In this document: positions 23,528 through 36,888 of the stretch, piece by piece | How the letters are laid out: each line of letters starts with the position of its first letter | Numbering within the stretch: position 1 is the stretch's first letter | NCBI GenBank assembly: GCA_047967505.1 | Contig: CM106540.1 | Strand: one strand, 5' to 3' | Origin: Dipteris shenzhenensis | Lineage: Eukaryota > Polypodiophyta > Polypodiopsida > Gleicheniales | DNA length: 64,000 nt | Position numbers and translations under genes: made by a program | Notes under the pieces: generated by a model | The model's database searches: none | Seen by the model: only the letters and a program-made list of their open reading frames with translations | Told to the model about the DNA's origin: nothing

Positions 23528-24253
23528 TGTAAGAAAATAATACGTCTATGCTCAACAGATAACAAGATCTCGTACACGAGAGAAAACTAGATAGTATGGA
23601 GAATCAAAAATTTGATTACTATAGAACTGATACAATAGATGGCGCTGCCTCTCAACCGTGCGCTCCTGTGAAAGAAGCTTCGATAGTGAGCTGGAAATAG
23701 TAGAAGATGGAGGCTGGATGCTAAGGAATCAGGGTTGATGTAGCCAGTGATGAAATGGGCTTCACGGGCTTGCTCTTATATAGCCACCAGTCATAGTCAG
23801 TTGGGCTCAATTGGGTGACTAACCCAGTCCGCCCAAAACGGTTGACTGGGGGTCGGTCCCAAAATAGGCCACCAACCAGATGATAGAATCGGTGCGCAAA
23901 ATAGAGCAACTGACCTACAGACACCATTCGGCCCACAGCCATCCGGGATCATCTGGGACTCCAAATGGGCCCCGCAACTTGAGAGTGGGCTGCCCCGGGA
24001 AAAGCTCTATCTACCCTCAGTGCAAATAGTCATGGGATGCCTTCCCACACTTGCATGCAACCTAGTTGGTGGTGTGCCAACTCTATCTGAAGCCGTCCAA
24101 CCATCAGGCCACACATGGCCCCCATCTAGTGTCCAAACCAGGACCTACCGAATAACTGAGCTACTCAAATGCCTTCTCCTCATATGGGGGCTTACAAGTA
24201 GAGTTAGCTAGTTCCCACATAGTTACACGAGAGTGGAGCATTGATATCTAACA
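23528..24253 (-). repeat. Copia-A 5' LTR (726 bp)
   Basis: Collinear with 1950-2681 and flanked outside by TTTAT at 24254-24258. The scattered differences from the 3' LTR show that Copia-A is older than Copia-B. Confidence 0.95.
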
Positions 24254-24258
24254 TTTAT

Positions 24259-24880
24259 ACTTGTGTAAATATATGTATATCTTGTTATCCTTGGCATAAT
24301 GTTTATTTATATTTTTACCAAAGAGCTCCTATAAATGTGGAAGTACACATAGCTTCCTTATACATTACTTTCATTGGGATAAGAGGAGGACCATTGGTAT
24401 TACTTACATTCAATTACTATCAACTGACCTGATGGGCTCATTATATGAAGTTTTTTGGGGCAAGTCCTAAGGTCAAGGAGGCATTAAGCCTAAAGTGTGA
24501 TATTTTTGATATAGGGGTCAGTCAATACAGATTTCTATTGGTTTTGAATTCATTATAATATGCCTTAGTGGGATAATCCTTTCTACTTATGAATTGAATG
24601 ACCTTGATGATGCAAGAATTGGAGACCCTTTTAATACTTTATCTCACAGGTTTATGAGCATGGATTACTTTGAAATGGAAACTGGAGAGTTCCATTTCAT
24701 GATTAATGTCTTTAAATGTCACTTTACTAAACACTTCACTTGTTATATTCTACCTTTTTGCTTACCACCACTTACTAGAATTCTGACATTTTTGGCCAAC
24801 GTATGTTTTATAAGAATGCCAAGATTTGATGCTAATCTAGATAGAGTGACATGGATAACATTTGTGTGCCGGCATTAAAG
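24259..24880. repeat. Repeat family A, copy 1, right part
   Basis: Collinear with about 62269-62890 (shared ccttggcataatgtttattt, gatgggctcattatatgaag, aggtttatgagcatggatta). Together with 1367-1949 it forms one repeat split by Copia-A. Confidence 0.85.
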
Positions 24881-25117
24881 CCTGGCATCCACATAAAAAA
24901 TGTATTGTTCTAACCTTCATTTCTATTGTGATGGTGCTAGGTGAGTCAGCATACCTTTCCATCAGATTTGCATTGTAAAATCTAAGGCATGAAGATACGG
25001 TGTTGGCAACCTCGAGACAAACTCTACAGTGGACTATCTCCAAGTACTAATAATTAGGATTGGACATTCTATGGGAGACTAGCCATCAATATTTTTGTAC
25101 TTTTTGCAATGTATTGA

Positions 25118-25225
25118 CATGAATGTGAGTATAAAAATTGACTCCCACTTTGATACTTTGTCAGAAGGTACGGTATGATATATGTACTATTCTCACTTAT
25201 GGAGTATTAAGAGGTTGGTTACTAA
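25118..25225. repeat. Repeat C, copy 1
   Basis: About 100 bp beginning atgaatgtgagtataaaaat recur in direct orientation at 27174-27280 with a handful of differences. It covers the junctions of the neighbouring repeats A and B. Confidence 0.8.
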
Positions 25226-26256
<1,031 letters not shown>

Positions 26257-26261
26257 CCCTT

Positions 26262-27173
26262 GGAGATCATGGTGTCCTCCAGTTGATGATTGGGTAATGA
26301 TGTGTATGCTTGAACACTAGATGCACTTATATTCAATGGGAGAATTTTGCTTTTGGCAATGATTAGGTAATCTACCATGAATTTGGATTATTGGCATGCA
26401 CTTAAAAAATTACTCTACATGTTTGATAATGAAAAGATGGTATCTCTTCGCTCTAATGGATATATTTTACCAAGACAGTATTGTGGAGCACGTACTTTGA
26501 CCCTTGGAAGCCCCTAAAGAACTTTTAGCCTAGAGAGAAAAAGAGGGGTTATATTCAATAAGTATCTTTTGGGCCCAAGGTATCTTTTGGTCCACCACTT
26601 AATAGGGTAATACACATTGGACTTGGACCACTAGGTCCATCCACTTAGTCATGTTCAAAATTAAATGGAGCTCATCCAAGTACTTCTTAGACCTTGATGC
26701 TCAAGCAGAAGCCTCATAAATCCCTCAGGAGGGTTGGAACACGTGGGGTAATACATCTTCCCCATGGCTACCTTCTAAGCCCAAGGGTAAGAAATATTCT
26801 AGTACATATTCTCCCTTGGATCAAAGAGATGGGACTAATAAGGGACATTGATATTGGCTTAGTACTTGGGCGCGTAGCTCAAGAAAGAAATCTCTAGATA
26901 ATTGGAGAACGGTTGGACCATGGTTCCAAGAAGGATCATAAAATATCACAAGGGCTAATACGGAGTTTGAAGGATGGGGAAGACCAATACACAGCTACAT
27001 GTAATTGAACTGCAAGATGAAGACGCAAGCAAGTACATCTCCACCTTCCTTCAAATAGCCACCTTGATCTTTTGAGTCAGTGGCTCTTCGAGCTCCTTGC
27101 ATGGAGAAACAGAGGACATGACCCTGAAGAGAGGGTGGAGTAGCATCTAAATCTACTTATCATTGCACATTGG
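26262..27173. repeat. Repeat family B, copy 1
   Basis: Collinear with 59527-60443, from gatcatggtgtcctcca through ttggcatgcacttaaaaaa and ccatccacttagtcatgttc to ggagacaatgaa. I do not recognise its coding content. Short conceptual translations such as YWHALKK and SNGYILPRQY may be relics of an old retroelement. Confidence 0.85.
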
Positions 27174-27280
27174 AGACAATGAATGTGAGTATAAAAATTG
27201 ACTCCCACTTTGATACTTTGTCAGAAGGAATGGTATGATATGGATTATTCTCACTTATGCAGTATTAAGAGGTTGCCCCT
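27174..27280. repeat. Repeat C, copy 2
   Basis: A direct repeat of 25118-25225. It begins exactly where the homology between the two B copies ends (ggagacaatgaa), so a recombination or insertion boundary lies here. Confidence 0.8.
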
Positions 27281-27959
27281 CGAAAGGTGTTAGGATTGTC
27301 CCCAAAAGAATGTAGGAATAATTAAAAGGGAAAGAGGAAACACGAGTCTTGACTTTGTCCCAAAGGTGCAAGGAAAGCTGGCAATCATAAAGACATGTGG
27401 GAGAACTACCTGAGCTCTAGTGCATATTTTCTTGGCCTGATGTTCCTAGCCTTGCTAGTTGTCCATACCACTTTATGCATAATCAACCAAAAGAGTCAAG
27501 AGTGTATCTTAGGGATGGACTTTGTAAATATTTTATCAAATATAGCCCTCCAAATTTTAGTGGGGTCCCTCTTATGCCATTTCTTTTTTAGATGGGCCAC
27601 TAGTAGCTCTTCTTGCTCCACAAAGATTGGGACAAGGAATGTATTATTTTGTCCCATCCAGTTGAACTCCCTAACTGAGGGATGCTACCTTCCCCCCATC
27701 CAACTTAGAGTGCCTATCTTGTAGTCCTCTTTCTTTCTTTATCAACATCAAATCAAAATGTTTAAGGTCAAAATTTCTTTGCAGCTATGTATCCTCTATC
27801 CATATTCGAGCTTGCCATTCCTAGAGGTCCTACCAAACTTTGATACCTTCCTTAAGACCGTTTATTGAATGTTCTTTCAGAGGATAATCCTTCCAAACTC
27901 CCATGGTACAATAATCAAATCCTCCTAGTCAAGTTGAGAGGTCCCCCTCTCAACTTAAG
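27281..27959. other. Unassigned DNA, possible decayed non-LTR element
   Basis: The minus-strand translation around 27400-27650 contains phrases such as FGGLYLIKYL and LIMHKVVWTTSKARN, reminiscent of the tail of plant LINE polyproteins. The resemblance is weak and frames change often. Confidence 0.25.
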
Positions 27960-28183
27960 AAAACCTCTGACATTCCTAAGGACTTGAAACCATGAATTTT
28001 CAATGGGGAAGAGAAATAATGCAACAAGGATGTAATATATATGTTCTTGCAAAAATGCAAGACTTCCATCAACTCAAGAATACTCCTGAAAATCAAGTCA
28101 TGGAAGCAAGCCTTTCACTTGGAGATAAAGCCTATAAATGGTGGATGAGCCTCAGGGAAAATGATAGGATCCTTATGTAGTGG
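27960..28183 (+). pseudogene. Retrotransposon gag remnant cut by the CACTA element
   Basis: The plus-strand frames give phrases typical of the plant retrotransposon gag fold, IFNGEEK in one frame and MEASLSLGDKAYKWWMSLRE in another, with a frameshift between. The coding similarity stops near 28181, where the CACTA terminus begins. This marks an old gag gene into which the CACTA transposon inserted. Confidence 0.6.
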
Positions 28184-28269
28184 CACTACTACACACGGAT
28201 CCTATTGCAATGTTTAAGTACCGACATTTAGCACGTGTGGGGTGCTAATCATTGGTATGGAAAGCGCAT

Positions 28270-28490
28270 CCCGTAAAGCGTCACTATATAGTGACTTTAA
28301 GCAAATGTCGCTATATAGCGACGATTTCTAAAGTCACTATATAGCGACGATTTCTAAAGTCGCTATATAGCAATGTTTGTCAGAAATGTAAGTGTTGCTA
28401 TATAGCGACACTGAGATACTATTTTATAGCAACGTTTTCCAGATATAGTGACACTGAGATACTATTTTATAGCAACATTTTCCAGAGAGC
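28270..28490. repeat. CACTA subterminal repeats, left end
   Basis: About eight copies of a 10-12-bp motif around CTATATAGCGAC or its variants occur in both orientations (GTCGCTATATAGCGAC is palindromic). Arrays like this near CACTA ends are the known type of binding site for the element's accessory protein. Confidence 0.85.
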
Positions 28491-28649
28491 TTTTTTACTC
28501 ATATAGGCCTTAAAAGTTAGTTATTTCCAATGATAATTTTTTTAAAATTTTCATACATGTTTGATCTTTTGAGAGAATAAAAGTATGAGAGCATATACAT
28601 CAACCCTTTGAAGCTCATATATTCATGTCCAAGTTTGAGATGAAAAAAA

Positions 28650-31600
28650 TCAATGAAGAGCATTTACATCAATTGTTTCATCTTCAACCAAGTCTAACAC
28701 ACCAAACAAGTCTATCTCTAACTCTATACCGAGTGGATCTCCTATATCATCATCGTACTCTAGCATCATACGTTCACCTAAAAGTATTTGATTATCTTCT
28801 TTAATAAAGTGTGGTGATTCTTGATGATTGTTGCCTTCTTCCTCATCGGGATCAATTGGATCCGGCATTGGTAGTGGCATCTCCATATCCACGTCTCTAT
28901 CTTCAAAATTTTGCTTACTTCATGGTGCAACTTGGATCACACACCACCATCTTGGATCAGAACGATCCAGATGGAAAACCACCTATATTGAAGATGGGTG
29001 CTAGATGTTGTCAATTATATATATGAGATTATGCTTAAGTACATGTATTAATGGATCTTTAAAAACAAAAGGTTCGATTAATTAAATCATTAGTATGCAC
29101 CTGCTCACAGTGCTTGGGAAGAACAAAAGTATCACTTTCATTGGTCCAATGTTTGGTGGAGTCTACTGCAAAGAAACCGCTACTATCTTTTCTCACTGTC
29201 ACATGGTGACCGTTGGAAATAGTTCTAAACCATTTTACATCAAGAATGAAAATACTAAATCGTCTGAAATCAACTTCATAGATTTCGTGTATGGTTCCAC
29301 AATAATCCAACTGTGAGGAGAGAAGATTGGTATCCGAAGCAGTTGCTCGGCTATCTTGTGTGAAGTTAGCCATGACTCCACAATCATATGTGACTCTCTT
29401 TGAATCGATGCATTCCATGCAAAAATGTCATCCATATGACCATAATGCACTGTACTTTTTGTAATATAAAAGAGCATCATTAAATCAATGAAGATGCATC
29501 TATTTTATAGCGTATATTGCCACAAATAATTACTTAATTATGTCAAGAGGTAAGAAACTTACATGCATCATACATCCAGATGATAACTCTCACTCATGCT
29601 CATTTATTATCTCTCCATCACGTTCGGCTTTATGTAGAGCCAATTGTAGCCAATCAAGTGACATGTGCATGGGGAGAAGAGCTAGATCTCGTGGATATGG
29701 TTGCGATCGCCTGTACATTACTTTGAATCTCATCCTTGCATTTATTCTTTCTGCTTTGGCCACTTCATATCTCTCAATCCACTTTTGCATCTCAGGGCTA
29801 TTGAGGATACAAAGCTTATTGAATTTCTCCATTTGCTCTTTGCTCATCTTTCTTTCAATCCCTTTTCCTTGGGGAACCTCACCAACGATGCAATCATCAT
29901 TCTTGTTATGCCAAGCTTGTGGCATATCGGGATCCATGGATGCAAGAAACTCCGTGATATATACTAATGACTCTTGCACAAGCCATCCCTCTACCATACT
30001 TGCTTCTGGTCTTGCTCTTTGTCTTACAAATCCCTTCAAAGTTTTCATAAACCGCTCGAGAAAAAACATCCATCCACTATGAATGGTACCTGCAATAGCC
30101 ACCTCATCAACTATGTGCACAAGCAAGTGGACTTGAGTTGTCATAATGCTCGAGGGAAAGTGTTTCTCAAGAAAGCATACGGCTTCGATGGATTCCACCC
30201 TAGCCTTCTCGATGCTCAATATGGAGATATCTTTTTGAGATATCCACCTATTTCACATGTCCATGTAAGATATATTCATAATCAATCTATAGATTATTCA
30301 GGTTAAATTGAAGAAAATGCAATCAATGAGATTTGATAGTAAGCATACCTCACAATACCATTGATCTTGAATATAGCATTTCTAACATCTTCTTGTAAGC
30401 ACCCTTTTACTGTAATTGGGAGGATCAACTATCAAAGCAACAAAGAAGTCATGTCAACAATATAACATAATCATAATTATGCTAACGCATCATGATTATC
30501 AGTACACTAATTCTATAGCTTAGAATACCTATAAAACCTTGTGCCAATCATGGGACTTAAGCCCACTAAGCTTATTGTCCTCTGAAAATGCTCCTTTCAA
30601 GCAACGCATGTACCCTGTCGGCGTTTGAAAAAAGAGGCAATGTCCGCCTTGACCGCTGCCTCCTCCCTCATAAAGAGGATCCATGTTTCTTTCGGGAAGA
30701 CAACTTTTCTCGAAGCATGCACTTGGGGCCACAAACAAGACATCCTATTCATAGCACACAAGTCTTCTCACACTCCTCTCGAGTCTTTGGAACCAACCAA
30801 GTGTGCCCAAATAGTAGCCCCCACATTCTTGAAGATATGCATGGGATCCAAGAGATGATTGATTTGTAACTGACCCCAATAAGGAAGCTCATGAAAGATC
30901 GATAGCCTCTTCATACTAGGATGACGTTCCTCTCCATTCACCCTCTAAGCTTGAATCCAGTCACTTGCCTTCAAATATGATGGTGGTGGATCAAGCTGAC
31001 CTCCACGTGAGAGATGTCCAGTGGAAGGTATCGAGCATGACCATAAACATTTTTCCTCATATGTTTAGAGTATCGTGCAAGCGATTTCAAACCCGTTCCA
31101 CAAACATGACAAGCATGGTACCCACTTGTAGCAAGTCCTGCATGCATGCATGAATGTGTTAGTATAAGACATGCATGCGAAAGAGAGTCATAAAAGCATA
31201 ATCCTATATTATACTTGTAGAGACACAACCACGTACCTGCGCACTCTCCATATCCTGGGTAGTGATGCATGGCCCCCATCAAGATACCCCTGACCAAAAT
31301 ATCATTGCTACGTCTAGGAGTTGTGGAAATATCAAAGACCCGCACTCCTCTCCATAATATCTGTAACTCCTCTATCAAAGGTGCCATGTACACGTCCATA
31401 TTTTTTGCCTTGTACTTCCTTGGCACAAGTAGTGCAAGAATGAGGTGTCCCTTTTTTATTGTTAGCCATGGTGGGATATTGTAATTCACCATGACTATGG
31501 GCCATGTCAAGAGCTAACCTCATTAAGGCCAAGAAACTTGTATTCGACCACCCATACTTTACTTGCAAATTCAAGATTGAGAGACAAGCACATAGTTTAG

Positions 31601-31744
31601 ACATCCTAGCACCCTCGTACAATTGTGTTGATTGCAACTCTTGCATTTTGAACTCACACTCTGACATCACGTGTACATGGGATGTAGTGCCCCTAAAAAT
31701 AGAATCCATCATGTTGACCATACCCTCGTCATCATCCAGGAGAC
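28650..31744 (-). pseudogene. CACTA Tnp2-family transposase, degraded
   Basis: The minus-strand segments occur in the order expected of plant Tnp2 proteins. The N-terminal region (31744-31332) contains CACLSILNLQVKYGWSN. The transposase core (31510-30971) contains VNYNIPPWLTIKKGHLIL, MAPLIEELQILW and the CHVCGTGL zinc motif. Near 30738-30529 lies KLSGLKSHDWHKVL. A DUF4218-like part (30219-29590) has HLLVHIVDEVAIAGTIHSGW and RPEASMVEGW. A DUF4216-like part (29480-29059) follows, then an acidic tail ending at 28650. Gaps between segments may be introns or decay. The protein would cut and paste the CACTA element in the nucleus. Confidence 0.88.
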
Positions 31745-32204
31745 TATAGTCTTACTCAAAGTGTGAAGGTATATCTGCACCCTCATCAGCCTCCTCATCT
31801 TGTTTTAAGATTTCGTGTAAATATAAGATCTTGTCTCAAGGTTTCATATGATAATGGTATCCAATATTAACCACGAACTTAAATAGCTTTGACTTACCGG
31901 TAATCCATCAACATGTGCAACACCAATGGTGGGTGCTAGTTTGGGTTCCTCCCATACATCCGCAAGTGGCACAAGATAATACGACATTGATGTCGTACTT
32001 CTCACTTGCAATGAGTGCAATGATAATATAACCTCTCCGTAAGCCACTTTGTGCTCTCGGGCTTTGGCACATCATTGGACAAGCTTCCACTCATCCCTTC
32101 CATCTACACTTATAAAATCACGATATAAGTTGCAAGGAAATATATTAATAGTTATAAAATAGCATATATGAGCTTCTTTTTTAACTTTAAACATAAAGTG
32201 TCCT

Positions 32205-32345
32205 AAAGCGTTGCTATATTGCGATGTTTTGACCTGTTCTGTTGCTATATAGTGATGATTCACTCTGTTCCATTGCTATATAGCGACGCTTTTAATTAAA
32301 AGCATCGCTATATAGCGACTGACCATCGTCGCTATATAGCGACCC
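32205..32345. repeat. CACTA subterminal repeats, right side
   Basis: Four to six copies of GCTATATAGCGAC-type motifs match those at 28270-28490. This places the promoter side of the minus-strand transposase here. Confidence 0.8.
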
Positions 32346-32670
32346 TGTGGGTTAAAACCCCAACCTCGCGATGCGTGAACCCTCTCTTCCCCTCTCTTCC
32401 CTCTTCTTTCCCTCTTCTCTCCTCTTCCATCTCTTCTTTTTCCCCTCTTTCAATCTCTTTTAACCTCTTCTTTTTCCCCCTCTTTCAATCTCTTTTTCCC
32501 TCCTTTCCTTCTCTTCTTTTTTTCATCTTTTAATCTCTTTCCCCCTCTTTTAATCTCTTTTTCCCTCCTTTCCTTCTCCTTCTCCTTCAATCTTTCAATC
32601 TCTTTCCCCCTCTTTTTCCCTCTTCTTCTCTCTTCCCTCCCTCTTTCTCCTCTTCCAATCTCTTTCCCCT
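32346..32670. repeat. Pyrimidine-rich tract (CCCTCTTTC repeats)
   Basis: Almost pure C/T on the plus strand, made of cctctttcaatctctttt and ccctcttcttc units. The same blocks recur between the hexamer arrays further right. Confidence 0.9.
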
Positions 32671-33523
32671 CTTTCATGCTCATGCTCTTATGCTCATGCA
32701 TAAGCATAAGCATAAGCATGAGCATATGTCTCCTTCTCTTATGCTCATGCATAAGCATAAGCATGAGCATATGTCTCATTCTCTTATGCTTATGCTTATG
32801 CTTATGCATGAGCGTAAGAGACATATGCTTATGCTTATGCATGAGCATATGTCTCTTTTTCCCTCTTTTCCTTTCCCTCTTCTTCCTCTTTTTCCCTCTT
32901 TTCCTTTCCCTCTTCTTCCTCTTTCCCCCTCTTTTCCCCCCTCTTTCCCCTCTTTCATGCTCATGCTCTTATGCTCATGCATAAGCATAAGCATAAGCAT
33001 GAGCATATGTCTCTTTCTCTTATGCACAAGCATGAGCATAAGCATAAGAGAAGGAGACATATGCTCATGCTTATGCTTATGCATGAGCATAAGAGACATA
33101 TGCTTATGCATGAGCATAAGAGACATATGCTTATGCATGAGCATATGTCTCTTTTTCCCTCTTTCCTTTCCCTCTTCTTCTCTCTTTCCCCCCCTCTTTC
33201 CTCTTCCAATATCTTATCCCTCTTTCATGCTCATGCTCTTATGCTCATGCATAAGCATGAGCATATGTCTCCTTCTCTTATGCTCATGCATAAGCATAAG
33301 CATGAACATATGTCTCATTCTCTTATGCTTATGCTTATGCTTATGCATGAGCATAAGAGACATATGCTTATACTTATGCTTATGCTTATGCATGAGCATA
33401 TGTCTCTTTTTCCCTCTTTTCCTTTCCCTCTTCTTCCTCTTTTTCCCTCTTTTCCTTTCCCTCTTCTTCCTCTTTTCCCCTCTTTTCCCCCCTCTTTCCC
33501 CTCTTTCATGCTCATGCTCTTAT
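32671..33523. repeat. Hexamer array TTATGC/GCATAA, left part
   Basis: Runs of GCATAA and their inverted TTATGC are joined by ATGCTCATGCAT and AGCATATGTCTC, alternating with pyrimidine blocks in higher-order units of roughly 300 bp. Each unit is an imperfect palindrome. Met-Leu-His-Lys ORFs across it are artefacts. Copia-B interrupts the array at 33523. Confidence 0.92.
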
Positions 33524-33875
33524 TGTTGAGATATCGAGCTCCACTCGCGATATGCCAGGGTGACCGTTGTGCATTTATATCACCGACTTGTTAGCTACAG
33601 ATGCGGTTGGTACACTGCCCATGAATAATAGTTAGATGATAGCTATCCTTATCTACACTAGTTCGTGGCTCAGTTAGTATGCCACCTTAGTTAGTTGAGT
33701 TTGGTTTGAGACCCACATATAGGGTTCTTCTATTTCTTTGTACATGTGTTCTTTTGGCTTTCACAACTAAGAAGAGGAAAATTGTTTTCAGCCTCCACCT
33801 TTGTGTGTATTCCCCCATTGTGTATGTGAGAAAGCCACAAGTGAGACTCCTTCCCTCTCACCCACTATCTTCACA
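33524..33875 (+). repeat. Copia-B 5' LTR (352 bp)
   Basis: Runs from TGTTGAGATATCG to ATCTTCACA. It is short for plant copia but matches two further copies, at 38764-39114 and 40891-41245. Confidence 0.97.
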
Positions 33876-33888
33876 TGGTATCAGAGCC
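33876..33888 (+). promoter_or_regulatory. Copia-B primer binding site (initiator tRNA-Met)
   Basis: TGGTATCAGAGCC follows the 5' LTR without a gap. Confidence 0.95.
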
Positions 33889-34421
33889 TTGTTCATGGTA
33901 AGGAGCTCAAGAAAGCAAACCAAGTTCATGGTGTCCTGGTAAGAGGACCAATGTTGCTTTCCTATTTCGAGTCTGGGAGCAAATCTCTGCAGGTAGCACA
34001 GCCAGAAGTGCAAGAGTGCACTGTCTCATATTGAGACGCCCTTCGCAGTAGTGTGGCGAGAGGGCAGTATATGTTGTAGGAAAGGGCCAAGCCCCCAGTG
34101 ACTTTATTTTTCTGATTCAAGGCCATTTCAGGGCCCATTTTGAAGGCGGAAGTTCATCGTAGGCACTCAGAAAAAGGCCCTATTTTTGCTGTGCGACCAC
34201 TACTCGGTTGGTCGGTGAAAAGTTGCCACAGAAATTGCATCGTATGCCTGTGTGCAGAGATATTGGAAGTTGCAAAATCATGCTTGTTGCTTGTTGATGC
34301 AAAATCATCACTAGGAAGTGACTGTGTGGTCAAATACCACTTTCATCAGTTCTGCAGATCTACCCGTGTGAGGCAAAAGCTGTGTTTTTTGCAGTGACAG
34401 AATATTTTGCAGTGTTCTGTA

Positions 34422-35300
34422 ATGGCGTATGATCCTCTTTCACAGATTGTCACAGAAAAGCTTGAGAAGAACAAGTTCTAGGCATGGAAGTTTAGAATGA
34501 TGAATTTCCTTATGGGAAAAGGCTATTGGGAGTTCATTACAGGAAATGAAGAAGAACCAGTTCTTCCTAATGTTCCCAATCAACAGGAAATGCAGGCATT
34601 TAAAGGATGGCATGAGAGAGCCAGAAAAGTTATGTATTGGCTGTCTATCAGTATTTCGGTTTCTATGATTGTGCATATTCAGGATGCAAGTACGCCAAAG
34701 GAGGCATGGGATACTTTGGCAAAAATGTATAGCACAAATACACAAGCCAGGAGAATGCAGCTCAAATAGGAGTTGCACAATGTGTAGAGAGAAAATTTGA
34801 GCATAAATGACTACCACATGAACGTGAAGAAAATTGCAGATGCACTTGCTTCCATTGGTTCACCGGTGGAAGATGATGATCTAGTTTCTATGACCTTGAA
34901 TGGTCTAGGAAAGGATTATGCACAGTTCCGGACATCCATTGCCGTCCGTGAAAAATTTCCTGATTTTGAAGAGTTGTTTGCTCTTCTAATTTCTGAAGAG
35001 TAGAGAAATGGGGGTGCATCTTCTTCAGGAGGAACTTCAAAAGAAACTGTCTTCTGCTCAAATGCTAGAAGAGGTAGAGGCAGAGGTAGAGGAGGCCGAT
35101 CTGCACGCCATGGTAAAAATCAGAATATGCAGCAAACTCAAGAAAACCAGTCCTATGGAGGAGGACGTGGTAACTCTAGAGGCAGGGGGAGCCAAAGAGG
35201 CCGTGGTGGATGGCAGAGAGGCCAAAATGCAAACAACAATGTTGAATGCTACTACTGTGGTAAAATGGGACATATGGCTAAAGACTGCTACAAAAAGTAG
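34422..35300 (+). pseudogene. Copia-B gag
   Basis: The frame opens with ATG at 34422 (MAYDPLSQIVTEKLEKNKF), then a stop where copia gag normally continues with the AWKF.M pattern, which is visible right after. The middle has the gag helices (DASTPKEAWDTLAKMY, ISINDYHMNV-like). A basic RG-rich region precedes the CCHC knuckle CYYCGKMGHMAKDC at about 35248-35292. Stops at about 34479, 34767, 34785, 35001 and 35298 are all TAG. Gag would form the cytoplasmic particle that packages element RNA. Confidence 0.9.
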
Positions 35301-36888
35301 AATGACATTATGAATGGAAAATTGCAGCAAGGCAATTATGCATCTTCTAGTAGACAGGGGGATGACAGAAATGAGCATCTATTTATGGTGCAGCATATGA
35401 CCAATTCTGTGACAAGTGCAAAAGAACGAAATGATGTGTGGTATGTTGACTCAGGTGCATCAAACCACATGACAAGTCATGCAGAATGGATGCAAGATGC
35501 AAGGAAAATGAAAAAACCAGGATTTGTGGAGACTGGTGATGATACTGCACATCCTATTGTGCAGATTGGTAAAATTCCTTTGTTCTATGTAGGATGGGAA
35601 AAAGAAATACCTATCTGATGTATTTCATGTCTCGAACATCACCAAGAACCTGGTCTCTATTGGTCAAATGGTTGAGCAGGGCTTGCAGGTCAGATTTAAT
35701 CCTCATGGATGCTTTGTTGAGGATATGAAAAATAACGGTCTCTTGATAGCAAAAGGAAAGAAGAAGGGCAGGATGTTTACGTTGGATGCAGACATGCCTG
35801 AATTTAGTGCAGCAATGTTTGCACATGGGACCGGTGTAGTTGCAGATATTGATATTTGGCATAAACGCATTGGTCATGTTAATATACAGTGACTTAAATC
35901 AATGCAAGCCCAAAATATTGTTGCAGGATTGCCTAAATTCAAGGTTGCAGAAATGCATAAGGTTTGTGAAGCCTGTCAATTTGGAAAACAGGCAAGGAAA
36001 CCATTTCCTATGCATGTTCAAGAGAGTAAAAAGCCATTGGAATTAATCCACTCTGATGTGTGGACTACTAAAGCTGCATCTATTACAGATTGTCACTATT
36101 TTGTCACTTTTATTGATGACTTCAGCAGAAAAGTTTGGATGTATTTTATGAAAAAGAAAAGTGAAGTGTTTGGGCACTTCAAAGCTTTTAAAGCTATGGT
36201 GGAAAAAGAAACAGGCCTGCAAATAAAATTTCTAAGGTCAGATGGAGGGGGAGAGTACCTCTCAAATGAGTTTGCAAGGTTCCTACAGGAGCATGGGATA
36301 AAGCAGCAATATTCATGCAGTCATACCCCACAGCAAAATGGACTTGCAGAAAGGAAAAACATGCATATTGGAGAGGTATCTCGGGCCATGCTAAATGAAA
36401 AAGATCTACCAGATTATTATTGGGTTGAAGCAGTTGCTACAGCAGTTTACATAATGAACAAGACTCCCACTGCAGCAATACATGGCATGACGCCAGAGGA
36501 GTTGTACACTGGTAGGAAACCAGACATCTCTCATTTGAAAATTTTTGGATGCATTGCCTATGTTCATGTGCCAGATGACTTGAGGTCCAAGTTGGATCCA
36601 AAAGCTGAGAAGTGCATCTTTATTGGTTATTCTCTACAGCAAAAAGGGTATAGATGCTATAACCCTTCTACTCATAAGTTTACAGTGAGCAGAGATGTTG
36701 TTTTTGATGAGATGAGCAGCTGGTATAAACCAGTAAATGTAATGATTGATGTAGATGCACAAAATGGTAATGCTGCACAGAATTCACAGCAGCAATCACA
36801 AAATATCAGTGGACCTATAGTGTCCTCTAACAGTGGTTCACATACCTCGCCATGGACAGGTAGATTGAGATCAAGAGAATCTCCTTAA
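35301..36888 (+). pseudogene. Copia-B protease and integrase
   Basis: The protease shows VWYVDSGASNHMTSH at about 35438-35480. A frameshift near 35580 precedes the SIGQMVEQG segment. The integrase zinc domain reads WHKRIGHVN...CEACQFGKQAR (35858-35997) and is split by a TGA near 35891. The core has LIHSDVWT, FVTFIDDFSRKVW, LRSDGGGEYLSNEF and HTPQQNGLAERKN, so the catalytic D, D and E positions are all present. The C-terminal part (FGCIAYVHVPDDLRSK, FIGYSLQQKGYRCY) runs to a TAA at 36886. Confidence 0.92.

Larger units (their letters stand above)
1950..24253 (-). mobile_element. Copia-A: Ty1/copia LTR retrotransposon, hosting two nested insertions
   Basis: The element reads on the minus strand. 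Its 5' LTR is at 23528-24253 and its 3' LTR at 1950-2681. A PBS complementary to initiator tRNA-Met is at 23515-23527 and a polypurine tract at 2682-2690. Both flanks carry the 5-bp TSD TTTAT (1945-1949 and 24254-24258). The internal order is gag, protease, integrase, RT, RNaseH, as in Ty1/copia. It is interrupted in gag by a 16-kb gypsy element (7018-23021) and in integrase by a solo LTR (4888-5580). Removing both leaves about 5.6 kb, a normal copia length. Every coding segment carries stops or frameshifts, so it cannot move on its own. Confidence 0.95.
28184..32345 (-). mobile_element. CACTA (En/Spm) DNA transposon, right terminus not found
   Basis: The left end begins CACTACTACACACGG at 28184. 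Subterminal repeats with TATATAGCGAC follow (28280-28480) and recur at the other side (32205-32345). Between them lies a minus-strand Tnp2-type transposase. A matching TGTAGTAGTG end is not visible before the pyrimidine-rich and hexamer arrays start at about 32346. The right terminus has been lost, or the arrays belong to the element and its end lies beyond recognition. Confidence 0.88.

Noticed and set aside
27395-27724. Plus-strand 109-residue ORF with hydrophobic segments
   Set aside because: No start context, no family and frequent stops around it. The reverse strand looks slightly more like a decayed LINE, so a membrane protein is not supported.
32450-33594. Histidine/lysine/methionine-rich proteins on both strands
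   Set aside because: They follow the hexamer array and exist in many frames. No start context or conserved domain supports them.
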